Virus record (IMG/VR): IMGVR_UViG_3300036985_003583
Location: 1-64,000 of that record
From: a virus
Reading direction: 5' to 3' (one strand)
Length of the DNA: 64,000 nt
Part shown: positions 53,249-60,568 of the stretch, piece by piece
How positions within the stretch are numbered: the stretch's first letter is position 1
Layout of the letters: each line of letters starts with the position of its first letter
Notes under the pieces: model-generated
What the model saw: the letters and a program-made list of their open reading frames with translations, nothing else
Databases searched by the model: none
What the model was told of the DNA's origin: nothing
Program-made: the position numbers and the translations under genes

Positions 53249-53758
53249 TTATCTACACTTCTTAGCATCGTTAAGTCTATGGTTATAGTGTTGTTTATGT
53301 TCTCTAGGACTAGCTTGCCGGGTTATAAATATAGGTTGGCTTGCTAAGCTGGCTTGCCTTTGTTTGTATGCTTTAAATTGCTTACTTGGAACATAGGTAT
53401 TAGCTACAGGTTCTTGCGTAGCTATAGGTTCTTGCGTAGCTATAGGTTCTTGCGTAGCTATAGGTTCTTGCGTAGCTATAGGTTCTTGCGTAGCTATAGG
53501 TTCTTGCGTAGCTATAGGTTCTTGCCTTTGAATCGGAACACTATTATCAAAGTCAATATCCCCACAAGAAACAAGGCATAGCGTAGTCAATAGCGTAGCT
53601 AGTTTTCTATTTGTGTGGCAACAAGGCAATAGCTTACTGTGTAATTTTCTTATATCGGAAGCTTCGTCATATGCGTACTCAACGACATCGGAGTTGCACA
53701 TATCCCTTAAAAACAGAACACTGGTAAACACTTGGAGTCTTTTTCGTAGCTGTAACAT
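53249..53758 (-). CDS. candidate lipoprotein with EPIATQ repeats
   Basis: From ATG 53758 (AAGG eight bases upstream) the product is 169 residues. The segment KLATLLTTLCLVSCGDIDFD is a lipobox-type signal (LVSC, cleavage before Cys). Mature protein would consist of six exact EPIATQ hexapeptides plus flanking partial copies, and a basic Gln/His-rich tail. No ATG lies just ahead of the signal, so the start is uncertain; an internal TTG about 30 bases before the lipobox segment is possible. The product may be a surface lipoprotein with a length-variable spacer. It is the first gene of the long - strand operon. Confidence 0.5.
   Translation of the reverse strand: MLQLRKRLQVFTSVLFLRDMCNSDVVEYAYDEASDIRKLHSKLLPCCHTNRKLATLLTTLCLVSCGDIDFDNSVPIQRQEPIATQEPIATQEPIATQEPIATQEPIATQEPIATQEPVANTYVPSKQFKAYKQRQASLASQPIFITRQASPREHKQHYNHRLNDAKKCR
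53409..53516 (-). repeat. six exact 18-bp tandem repeats in the candidate lipoprotein gene
   Basis: The unit GGTTCTTGCGTAGCTATA (+ strand) occurs six times without a change, with partial copies at each edge. It encodes the hexapeptide EPIATQ on the - strand. Exact identity implies recent expansion or continual slippage. Confidence 0.95.
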
Positions 53759-54284
53759 TGTATCGGCCTTTCCGCACCCGCAGGCGCTAGTTAGAATTCG
53801 CCTTTCCTGTATAGAACAGAAGTTTTTGGCCGTCAAGTTTCAACCACTAAAATCTTTTAATATCAATCAAGTCAACGAGTTATAAAAAGGGGAGAGTTTT
53901 GGGGGTAAAATTTTATAATTAAAAACTTCAATAAATTCGATACGTTAGTGCCTGTTTTTGGTTGAATTGGTGAAAATGAAAGTGTTAAGCACCTAAAACA
54001 ATTGCAGTATTTGGGGGTTTAACGCCCTGGACAAAACGTTTTCGATAAAAAAGTTTTCCGCCCCGATAGGTAGAATTTTGAGGCGCCAGAAGCCGTGTTT
54101 CAGAGGCTACAAGGTCGATGGATCGAAGAGGTCGATATATCGTATATAACCCGCGATACTTGTAGCCACGGGGTTGACTGATTGGCTGGTAAGCGGGGCT
54201 GGGTTTAGTCGATTTAGTCGATTTAGCGTGGTATAAACTAAGCAATAACGCCGATAAGCCGTTACCGATCTTCAAAGGCCGACT

Positions 54285-54328
54285 TTTGATTATCGGCAAA
54301 GGCCTATCAGCCATTACCGATAATCAAA
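54285..54328. repeat. 12-bp perfect inverted repeat with 20-base loop
   Basis: TTTGATTATCGG (54285-54296) pairs with CCGATAATCAAA (54317-54328). Related words (CCGATAA, AAAGGCCGA) recur at 54251, 54274 and 54327, giving a cluster of partly overlapping copies. Could be a protein-binding site or a foldable DNA element. Confidence 0.75.
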
Positions 54329-54551
54329 GGCCGATAAACGGGGGGCGATTAACACGTTGAATTTAACCAAAGCCCCAACCGCCCCTGACCGTACATCATG
54401 TGCCGACAAGCAAGCTGTCATATATCACTGTACCTATAGACTTCTGCTGTATATCACTATACTATACGCTAACATGTTACATGCTATTACTACGATACGT
54501 ACCACCAGTCAGTAGGCACCGGCCGTGACCCCGATGTGGGGCTGGCGGCAC

Positions 54552-54588
54552 CCTGGGGAGGGATTCGAACCAGGCGTGTGAAACGCCT
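54552..54588 (-). other. tRNA-like fragment (anticodon-arm-like stem next to a T-loop)
   Basis: On the - strand a five-pair stem AGGCG / CGCCT closes a seven-base loop TTTCACA (anticodon positions would be TCA). It is followed directly by GGTTCGAATCC, the T-loop consensus. The variable region and half the T stem are missing and no acceptor stem forms, so this is not a working tRNA. It may be a tRNA remnant or an attachment-site-like sequence. Confidence 0.4.
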
Positions 54589-54592
54589 CTGC

Positions 54593-54680
54593 CTTTTCCG
54601 GCCTATTAAATTTGACCCGTCACTCGTTTCGGCCCTGGCTAAAAAGTCCCGTCACTCTTTTCCGTCCTATTAAATTGAAC
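54593..54680. repeat. paired direct repeats with CCTATTAAATT and CCCGTCACTC words
   Basis: CTTTTCCGGCCTATTAAATT (54593-54612) recurs as CTTTTCCGTCCTATTAAATT (54657-54676), continuing TGAC and GAAC. CCCGTCACTC occurs at 54616 and 54648. The two words are thus arranged a-b, b-a over 88 bp. Possibly binding sites or duplicated promoters; no consensus is recognised. Confidence 0.65.
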
Positions 54681-54870
54681 GTCTACAAAACTTGCTAGTA
54701 TTATCAGCATGTTACACCCCCCACCCCCCGCCTATACGCTTTTCGGGCTTATTAGTACTTAAAAGAGGTTAACCGTGTTTTGAGAAGTTTCCTAAGTAAA
54801 ATCAGTACCTTTTAAAGTGAAAGGCCGTGGTTGCCGCGTATTTGTCGTTGATGTCTTTATAGCTTCTTAC

Positions 54871-55041
54871 GAATTAAAACGCACAGTGAGGCTTAAAACG
54901 ACTCTAATTCTATTCATGTTTTAAGCCGTTTCCTGCCTTCAGGGGTACGTATATAGCCTATAGAGATTTAAACTCCTCAGAAGGGCTTAAAACGACTCTA
55001 ATGTTAGGAGCGTTTTAAGCGTCACTGTGCGTTTTAAATTC
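54871..55041. repeat. nested inverted repeat: 30-bp outer arms and two inner hairpins
   Basis: Outer arms 54871-54900 and 55011-55041 pair almost perfectly (one indel and one mismatch) around AAAACGCACAGTGA. Inner hairpin A pairs GGCTTAAAAC (54890-54899) with GTTTTAAGCC (54918-54927). Inner hairpin B pairs GCTTAAAACG (54985-54994) with CGTTTTAAGC (55011-55020). GGCTTAAAACGACTCTAAT occurs as a direct repeat in both. Four copies of one word in alternating orientation permit mutually exclusive folds. Confidence 0.85.
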
Positions 55042-55197
55042 ATAGGGGATATGTTTGTACCTACTAAAACGAATCTATAAGGAAGTTATCGTCGTATACA
55101 ACTTGATTCAAGCTCCGGTAGCCTTTGACTGATCAGCCAGTCAAGTCTGTAAGAGACTTTATTGGGCTATAACGCACTATAAGTTGCTATAACTTTG

Positions 55198-55929
55198 TTA
55201 CTTCAGAATCCGTCCTTTTAGTCCTACTTTCAGTGACTCTTTTAAGAACATTTCTGCCAGTGGGGATAAGCGAGTTAACGTGTTTCCGCGCTCAATGGAC
55301 TTTACAATCTTTGACATGAAGTTTCCGGTGTCATCTACTGGAACGTATCTGGGAATTGTAATAATTCCAAGCTTGATCAAGCGTAAGAGCCGTTCGCAAT
55401 AAGCTTCGCCGTCTAGTAAGGGAACATTTGTAGCTCCCATAATGTGTTCAATTTTATCAATCTTGCGACGATACTTTGGAACCAGTTGACCGGAACCGTA
55501 GAATTCTTTTATGATGACAGTGTAGTAAGGGGAAATTACCTTAAACTTTATCTCAACTATCATAGCCTTTTTAGACTTAGTTCTTCCGTCTAAAGGGTTG
55601 TAATTTACTATGTCTCCAAGTCTCCAGGGACAGGAGGTTATTGCAATTTCCATTTCAGCCGTTGCAACCATTTCCCTGAAAATAAGCATTTGCTTCAGGT
55701 ACCGTTCTCGGTCGAAGAATAGTTGCTGGGTAGAGTTGTTAAAATACTCTGGCTTTTCCAGTCTAAAGATAGCTGGGATGTCTTCGATAGTTTTTATATC
55801 TTTGGCATTTTGTATTTCAGTGACTTTAGTACGTTTAACGTGCTTTGACTTTTCTCTAGTTTTGCGCCAAGCGGCTAGAGCCTTACCTTGTTCACCTCTT
55901 TCAAGTTCAGCCTTCTCTGTCTCTGACAT
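55198..55929 (-). CDS. unknown 243-residue protein
   Basis: A charged N-terminus (MSETEKAELERGEQGKALAA) leads to a folded core with EMEIAITSCPWRLGDIVNYN, KAMIVEIKFKVISPYYTVII and a basic helical end. It is preceded by AAGGAG and overlaps the upstream gene by 23 bases. Position in the immediate-early block suggests host takeover or regulation. No family recognised. Confidence 0.55.
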   Translation of the reverse strand: MSETEKAELERGEQGKALAAWRKTREKSKHVKRTKVTEIQNAKDIKTIEDIPAIFRLEKPEYFNNSTQQLFFDRERYLKQMLIFREMVATAEMEIAITSCPWRLGDIVNYNPLDGRTKSKKAMIVEIKFKVISPYYTVIIKEFYGSGQLVPKYRRKIDKIEHIMGATNVPLLDGEAYCERLLRLIKLGIITIPRYVPVDDTGNFMSKIVKSIERGNTLTRLSPLAEMFLKESLKVGLKGRILK

Positions 55930-56560
55930 AACTCCTTCTCCCTTTAAGAATTTCTGAACGTAACTTTCTCATCACGATAATACCTTTAAACTTACCGCCT
56001 TCTCTGAGCATTTCCGTATAAGAAAGCTTTCGAGGCTTCCGCATTCCTTTAGGGATCTCGCATCCACAGTGTTCACATTTTACCTTAAGAGCTTTTCTAT
56101 TACGTTTCTTTTTGTTCAGATATAACGTAGAGGGAAGCTTACCTTTATTGTCGTTATAGTTTGTGTATTTACGCTTGGGTAAAAGTCTAGCCTCCCTCAA
56201 CTTCACCAAAGTATAAATATCCTTACCCGAATAGCTTGCCACTTTTCTATGTACAGTTCTATTACCTGTGACAAATGGAAGCACGACAAATTCTTTGGGT
56301 AGTTTAGCCAGTAGCAATCTAACCGACCCTTTACCCGCTAACATTTCGTCCAAGTCTTTGGCGAAGTAAAAGTTCTCCTCCTTTACTCCCGCCTCTATCA
56401 AAGCTTTTTCAGTAAGTTTAAGTGATTTATTAAGTGGGGTTTCTCTACGCTTTATATCTAGGTACCTTTTACAAGTCTTTCTACTTAACCTACGTTTCTT
56501 CGGAAAGTTTATCTTGTCTTTAGCGAGCAGCCCGCCACCGTGTTTTATTGTGAATGCCAT
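55907..56560 (-). CDS. basic zinc-ribbon-containing protein, unknown
   Basis: The 217-residue protein is strongly basic and includes KVKCEHCGCEIPKGMRKPRK, a CxxCxC zinc-like element. The N-terminal part is also basic (NFPKKRRLSRKTCKRYLDIK). AAGGAGG lies ahead of the ATG. It is the first gene of a - strand unit diverging from the operator region. Nucleic-acid binding is likely from charge, but there is no named family. Confidence 0.55.
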   Translation of the reverse strand: MAFTIKHGGGLLAKDKINFPKKRRLSRKTCKRYLDIKRRETPLNKSLKLTEKALIEAGVKEENFYFAKDLDEMLAGKGSVRLLLAKLPKEFVVLPFVTGNRTVHRKVASYSGKDIYTLVKLREARLLPKRKYTNYNDNKGKLPSTLYLNKKKRNRKALKVKCEHCGCEIPKGMRKPRKLSYTEMLREGGKFKGIIVMRKLRSEILKGRRSYVRDREG

Positions 56561-56635
56561 TTACAATTCCTCCTTACTCCTAAAGCCATTACCTTGTCTC
56601 CATCTTAACCTTATAGAATCACATCTTGTATCGAC

Positions 56636-56704
56636 GTTGTGGTTGACAACATAAAAGTTATACAATATACATCAGAAGTTGTCTAGCTGCCTTGGTTGAC
56701 AAGG
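56636..56704 (+). promoter_or_regulatory. divergent control region: promoter overlapped by two 15-bp palindromes
   Basis: A -35 TTGACA (56643-56648) and a -10 TATACA (56666-56671) are 17 bases apart and face the + strand gene at 56731. Palindrome O1 GTTGTGGTTGACAAC (56636-56650) covers the -35. Palindrome O2 CCTTGGTTGACAAGG (56690-56704) lies 54 bp downstream. Both have five-base arms and share the core GGTTGACAA in the same orientation. A repressor dimer bound at both could loop the promoter. Candidate repressor: the HTH protein at 56942. Confidence 0.65.
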
Positions 56705-56730
56705 GTAGTGACTTATCAAGGAGAAAAGAG

Positions 56731-56955
56731 ATGTTCGTTGTAGATGCAAAAGATATTAGAGAAGAGGTTTTGGCAGTAAAGTCTGTATTTCATCCAGAGC
56801 TTTACCCTGCTGAATGTAAACTTATTGACGGCTTTGTAACTCAGATACTTCAGAAAAGCTTCTGGGTTCCGGAGCATGAGGACGCTAACAAAGCTTGCGT
56901 CGATAGATTGCTGCAGGTTCGCGGTGAGAAGGGAGCAACTGATGGCGCTAGCTAA
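56731..56955 (+). CDS. unknown 74-residue protein downstream of the operator-controlled promoter
   Basis: ATG 56731 has AAGGAG seven bases upstream. The peptide MFVVDAKDIREEVLAVKSVF then PELYPAECKLIDGFVTQILQ is helical and acidic. It overlaps the HTH gene by 14 bases, so the two are coupled. It may modulate the HTH protein, by position only. Confidence 0.6.
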   Translation: MFVVDAKDIREEVLAVKSVFHPELYPAECKLIDGFVTQILQKSFWVPEHEDANKACVDRLLQVRGEKGATDGAS

Positions 56956-57256
56956 AACTTTACTAAAGCCTTCAGAAATTATTGAGTCTAAACTTTATCT
57001 AAAGGCGATACTTACTCACTTTGACATTAAAAACTTGGCGCTACAGCTAGGGTACTCCCGCGCAACGGTACACTACTGGATAAATAATGAACGGAATCTA
57101 AGTCTTGAGTCCTTGGAGAATATGAGAGCTTTATGCCAGAGAACTTTATCCGAAAAAGAGTTAGAGAATATTGCTATTAGAAGGCAAGATCATAGAAGGT
57201 TTATTCCAAAGACTGTAATAAAAAGACTCTCCGAAATTACCCAAACTTCCTATTGA
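56942..57256 (+). CDS. helix-turn-helix regulator (Cro/CI type)
   Basis: Starting at ATG 56942 (GGGAG six bases upstream) the 104-residue protein has an HTH: LKAILTHFDIKNLALQLGYS then RATVHYWINNERNLSLESLE, followed by MRALCQRTLSEKELENIAIR. The recognition helix RATVHYWINNE resembles XRE/Cro regulators. It lies 240 bases downstream of paired palindromes, suggesting autoregulation. It ends beside a convergent structural gene. Confidence 0.75.
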   Translation: MALAKTLLKPSEIIESKLYLKAILTHFDIKNLALQLGYSRATVHYWINNERNLSLESLENMRALCQRTLSEKELENIAIRRQDHRRFIPKTVIKRLSEITQTSY

Positions 57257-57812
57257 ACTTCGCTGATGCCGACGGCTTTTTAGCCGCTTTCTCTCTAGCC
57301 TTATTAGAATCCGAAGTATTCTGCGCCCGAGTTCCAATAGTAAAAGGATCGCCGCCGTGGCCTACATGACTTCCGCCAGTTTTATGCATTGCGACAACAT
57401 TATAGCCGGGATCTTTTCCTAATTTCTGCATCATTTTCTCACGTTCAACGGTAACAACTTTAGGCTCGCCGCTATCGTATTTAGCTATTTTACTTCTCAC
57501 GTTATGGTAAGCAACGCCGCCTCCGCGAGTAGCGAATGTTGGGCCTTTGCCGTGATCTTGGGTTTTTGTTGGAGACGGGTCGCGGAGTTTAGGGTGAGAA
57601 TGCTGCGCCATTGGAGACTTTAACACGGGTAGTTTCATCTTGGATTCTTTAAAGTCTTTGCCGGTGATGTAAGTGTCATCATCGTTGTCTTCCCACTTGC
57701 TTACGACCTTACGTTTCTTGTCGTCGTCCTCAGTATTTCCGGGATTATGTTTAGCTACAAGCTTGCGCATGTTTAACGAAGTTCCAGCTTTGGTTATTCT
57801 CGGTTGAATCAT
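57237..57812 (-). CDS. unknown Lys/Gly/His-rich protein
   Basis: The start chosen (ATG 57812) overlaps the previous stop as ATGA and has GGAG six bases upstream. The 191-residue product is basic, disordered and His/Gly-rich (DHGKGPTFATRGGGVAYHNV, MHKTGGSHVGHGGDPFTIGT). It is coupled to the beta-rich protein before it, so it may be a virion-associated or DNA-contacting protein. No family recognised. Confidence 0.5.
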   Translation of the reverse strand: MIQPRITKAGTSLNMRKLVAKHNPGNTEDDDKKRKVVSKWEDNDDDTYITGKDFKESKMKLPVLKSPMAQHSHPKLRDPSPTKTQDHGKGPTFATRGGGVAYHNVRSKIAKYDSGEPKVVTVEREKMMQKLGKDPGYNVVAMHKTGGSHVGHGGDPFTIGTRAQNTSDSNKAREKAAKKPSASAKFNRKFG

Positions 57813-58741
57813 TTGCTGCTCCATTTAATAGAGGAGTTTAGTGTTCCGCCCGTAAGGGTGTAGAGCAATTTAAAGTAATTTGCCTGTATATTATTTACTG
57901 TGTAGAGATAGTCTGTCGAAGTTGTTAATGTTACAGTAGCTCCGCCGAATCCAGCAGGAACTTCTGAGTAAGTAACATCGTCAATCGACCAGTAAATTTT
58001 CACAGTTCCGCCAGCTGCAGCGAAAGCGGTTAAAGTATGCGTTCCAACGCCTGAAGAAGTAATCTCTAAAGCTGTTCCCGCGAGAGCATTAGCCAGAGAA
58101 CTTGCCAGCTTAATTACAGATGCAGATATGTAGATAGCGAAGTATGTTCCAGCAGGTAATCCGCCTGGCTCAGTTCCGCCAGTAGTGAGAGCAACCTTAT
58201 TTCCAGTAGATAATCCGTGAGCCAGTATAGTTATTTGGTTAGGATTAGGCTCAGTTTTTAATGTAAAGTCGTTATTGGCTCCGCCCATAATGGTAGTAGC
58301 AGCGTGAATCGTTTGAACCACTGCATCTTGTCCAGCTGCAATTGCTACGGTCATAATACCGAGAGCCGTTGCATCTGCATCCCAAGCAGTTTTTATCATA
58401 GTTGCTGTAGAGCCAGTTACGGCTGTTGGATCCATATGTACTTGAATTCCGCTTCCAAGTATCGAGATAGTTTCAGCTCCGGAAGTTCCGTCGCCAACGA
58501 ATTCTATTGTGTAAAGTGGCGATCTGATGCCGATTTCTACTTCAGTAAAATCAAGATCTCCAACAGAACCTGCAGCGTAAAGTCCGGAGTCAAAGCTAAC
58601 AGCAGCAGGGGCAGCTAAAGTCCAAGCAGCTTGAACCCCGATTCCAACATTAGCGGCTGAAATGGGCATAGCTTCAGAGTAAGTTGTGTAAGGAATATTT
58701 GTAACACTTAATGTCTTAATAGGTGCTGGTAAATCTGTCAT
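57809..58741 (-). CDS. beta-rich structural protein, unknown
   Basis: A 310-residue protein rich in Ala, Thr, Gly, Ile and Val, with repeated beta-like elements (EFVGDGTSGAETISILGSGI, GAGGTVKIYWSIDDVTYSEV-like). It has no signal peptide. Composition matches phage fibre or head-decoration proteins; GGAGG precedes the ATG. It is on the opposite strand to the main late operon but may be a late gene of the second structural block. Confidence 0.55.
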   Translation of the reverse strand: MTDLPAPIKTLSVTNIPYTTYSEAMPISAANVGIGVQAAWTLAAPAAVSFDSGLYAAGSVGDLDFTEVEIGIRSPLYTIEFVGDGTSGAETISILGSGIQVHMDPTAVTGSTATMIKTAWDADATALGIMTVAIAAGQDAVVQTIHAATTIMGGANNDFTLKTEPNPNQITILAHGLSTGNKVALTTGGTEPGGLPAGTYFAIYISASVIKLASSLANALAGTALEITSSGVGTHTLTAFAAAGGTVKIYWSIDDVTYSEVPAGFGGATVTLTTSTDYLYTVNNIQANYFKLLYTLTGGTLNSSIKWSSK

Positions 58742-58878
58742 GTTTCCTCCGGATTAGTTTAAACAGAGCAGCGCCCAAAACAGACGGCCTAATAAAACAG
58801 CCGCCAGAGAGGAGGCCCCCCGAGAAGAGATGGCTCGGAGGATGATGTAGTTACGTTGCTCACGAATTGATTATACCA

Positions 58879-59133
58879 TTACTTTGGCAATTTGATAGAC
58901 AGGAGGTAATTTACAAGCCAGATAAAAGCTTTATAAAATTTATTGCTGGTGACGTTGATGATAAACTCATCATCTTTCTTTGTCTTTGTCATAGCAACGA
59001 TTGCTAAAACAATCTCCGTTGCAGGTTTGAATATAGTTCGGCAAGCTCCGACTATCATCAGGAATGAAGCCACGAAAGTCCCGAAGTTCTCAATGAAGAA
59101 CTTAACCACGTTATCCAGAGAGCTAGTATCCAT
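58879..59133 (-). CDS. small membrane protein, holin-like
   Basis: An 84-residue protein with hydrophobic segments around residues 18-30 (FGTFVASFLMIVGAC), 35-48 (FKPATEIVLAIVAM) and 68-80 (FIWLVNYLLSI). The size and Lys-rich end fit a holin, and a two-domain endolysin lies 1.4 kb away. AAAGGGG precedes the ATG. Other candidates for holin are 60257 and 61845. Confidence 0.5.
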   Translation of the reverse strand: MDTSSLDNVVKFFIENFGTFVASFLMIVGACRTIFKPATEIVLAIVAMTKTKKDDEFIINVTSNKFYKAFIWLVNYLLSIKLPK

Positions 59134-59209
59134 AAATTACCCCTTTACATTGTTGCACACTTCTGTATTCTATCTCAGTATTAAGCAACAACACAAGGGG
59201 GGGTCCAAT

Positions 59210-59410
59210 ATGGAACGGGACAATGTAAAGTATTTCAAAGTTGACGGTAGATTTGTTCGAGCATTACATGACTATATTGTAGCAAGACCTTTTAAAGAAG
59301 TAGCTAACTTAGTCGGCGGCTTTGGTGAAATAACTGAAATATTCGAAGATACTGCAGAGGTTAGCCGTCCATTGGCGGCCGTTCCCGATGAAGGTACAGC
59401 CCACTGTTAA
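59210..59410 (+). CDS. unknown 66-residue protein
   Basis: ATG 59210 follows AAGGGGGGG. The peptide MERDNVKYFKVDGRFVRALH then DYIVARPFKEVANLVGGFGE is mixed, with an acidic end. It is the first of a short + strand run. No family recognised. Confidence 0.55.
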   Translation: MERDNVKYFKVDGRFVRALHDYIVARPFKEVANLVGGFGEITEIFEDTAEVSRPLAAVPDEGTAHC

Positions 59411-59420
59411 GGAGACGTTT

Positions 59421-59633
59421 ATGCCTGTTCATACTTTAACATTTGATCTTCCGGATGAACGGGAAGAACTGGAAACAGTTTTAAATGCTGGTAAGATGTC
59501 TGCAGCATTGAATGACTTCTCAAGTTATTTACGTTCAGAGTGGAAGTATTCTGAGCCGAGCAAATGGCCTGATCTTGAAAAGATCAGAGATAAGTTTCAC
59601 GAAATCTGCGCCGAACGCGGTGTAGAGCCGTAA
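59421..59633 (+). CDS. unknown 70-residue protein
   Basis: ATG 59421 has AAGGAG six bases upstream. MPVHTLTFDLPDEREELETV is a Phage-type 'small acidic helical' start, followed by KMSAALNDFSSYLRSEWKYS and an end AERGVEP. Possibly a small regulator; this pattern (FDLP-DExEELxxALxxxxxxxALxxFxxxLR) occurs in small phage proteins of unknown role. Confidence 0.6.
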   Translation: MPVHTLTFDLPDEREELETVLNAGKMSAALNDFSSYLRSEWKYSEPSKWPDLEKIRDKFHEICAERGVEP

Positions 59634-59643
59634 AGGAGTTTTC

Positions 59644-59772
59644 ATGTCAGATGAAGAAAAGGATAAGATTCTAAAGCTACTTGAAAAAGCTATGGACTCT
59701 TACGCTGATAATGAAACGCTTGAGGCGGAAGGCTATATGGAAGAGGCGATAGCTTTGATTGAGGATCTATAG
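59644..59772 (+). CDS. 42-residue acidic helical protein
   Basis: ATG 59644 has AAGGAG five bases upstream, and the frame MSDEEKDKILKLLEKAMDSY then ADNETLEAEGYMEEAIALIE ends at TAG 59770-59772. The ribosome site, spacing (10 bases after the previous stop) and amphipathic helix strongly suggest a real small gene. Function unknown. Confidence 0.7.
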   Translation: MSDEEKDKILKLLEKAMDSYADNETLEAEGYMEEAIALIEDL

Positions 59773-59972
59773 GCCGAGGGCGTTGTGTCTGCAGAGCCTT
59801 TTCTATAATAAATGCATAAACGTAGTGATTGACGCATTTAAGATTAGCATTAGTAAAAATTCTCGTTCATTCAACGCCACTTAATATTATCATAATTCTA
59901 TACGGAATACTTGCCACTGTCCTAAATCCGTGACATCTTATTACAAACAACAATAACTCATTCGAGGAAACT

Positions 59973-60209
59973 ATGTACACAGCGTACGTTCATAATCCTA
60001 GCGACTATGAGCCGAAGGGATTCTCATTTCCTGACATAGTTACAGCATGTAGATTCTGTATCCCATTGATAAGGCGTAATGTAATCGTAACTATCGCTGT
60101 AGATTCCTCTCCTAACGAGTGTCTTTATGACAGCACCCTTTACCCATTGATAAAAGAAGCGCGTCGGGCGTTACAAATTATGCGGGATAAGTCGATTTAC
60201 ATGCACTAA
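59973..60209 (+). CDS. unknown 78-residue protein
   Basis: The peptide MYTAYVHNPSDYEPKGFSFP then DIVTACRFCIPLIRRNVIVT is a small alpha/beta domain. GAGG is upstream. A 200-base gap before it has AT-rich words (TATAAT near 59810) that might be a promoter, but no clear -35 is at the right spacing. Confidence 0.55.
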   Translation: MYTAYVHNPSDYEPKGFSFPDIVTACRFCIPLIRRNVIVTIAVDSSPNECLYDSTLYPLIKEARRALQIMRDKSIYMH

Positions 60210-60256
60210 CTATGTTATAATCGTCGTATGGCCGAAGCTATTTTGTGAGGGATTTA

Positions 60257-60568
60257 ATGGAAGAATTCAAACTGTTATTAAATCACCTTATGATAAAGGT
60301 AGACAGGCTAGATAGCAAAATTCAAGAGAATAACATCATTTTAGCCCGTAATACAGTTTCCCTCGAAGAGCATAAAAGAAGAACTGATATTGCAGAATCA
60401 GTACAGAAAGAGTGTCGCGCCACATGTGATATAAACCGAGAAGAAGTGGCGGAGTCTTTGGCAGAAATTAAGTTTTACTTTAAAGCATCGGCAGCGGTAA
60501 CTGGATTTGTTGTTGGGGTTATCGGAATTCTAGCAGGAATAGCACAGATTAAATCGGTCTGGTTCTAA
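60257..60568 (+). CDS. coiled-coil protein with C-terminal membrane segment, holin-like
   Basis: ATG 60257 has GAGGG five bases upstream. The 103-residue protein has a polar coiled helix (LLNHLMIKVDRLDSKIQENN), then FYFKASAAVTGFVVGVIGIL (transmembrane), ending AGIAQIKSVWF. That layout resembles small phage holin/antiholin or pinholin partners. It is convergent with the endolysin gene (4-base overlap), which supports a lysis role. Confidence 0.55.
   Translation: MEEFKLLLNHLMIKVDRLDSKIQENNIILARNTVSLEEHKRRTDIAESVQKECRATCDINREEVAESLAEIKFYFKASAAVTGFVVGVIGILAGIAQIKSVWF

Larger units (their letters stand above)
53837..55197. other. 1.36-kb region without a convincing gene, rich in inverted and direct repeats
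   Basis: The 109-codon frame at 53985-54314 overlaps inverted repeats, has no ribosome site and looks like chance. The region holds a 12-pair inverted repeat (54285-54328), a tRNA-like fragment (54552-54588), paired direct repeats (54593-54680), a C-rich run (54716-54730), and a nested inverted repeat (54871-55041). Its position between the end of the long - strand operon and an upstream operon suits a replication origin or a major control region. Confidence 0.5.

Noticed and set aside
53985-54314. 109-codon minus-strand ORF
   Set aside because: Overlaps inverted repeats, lacks a ribosome site and has no protein-like organisation.
54552-54588. Functional UGA-suppressor tRNA
   Set aside because: T stem, variable region and acceptor stem cannot be formed.
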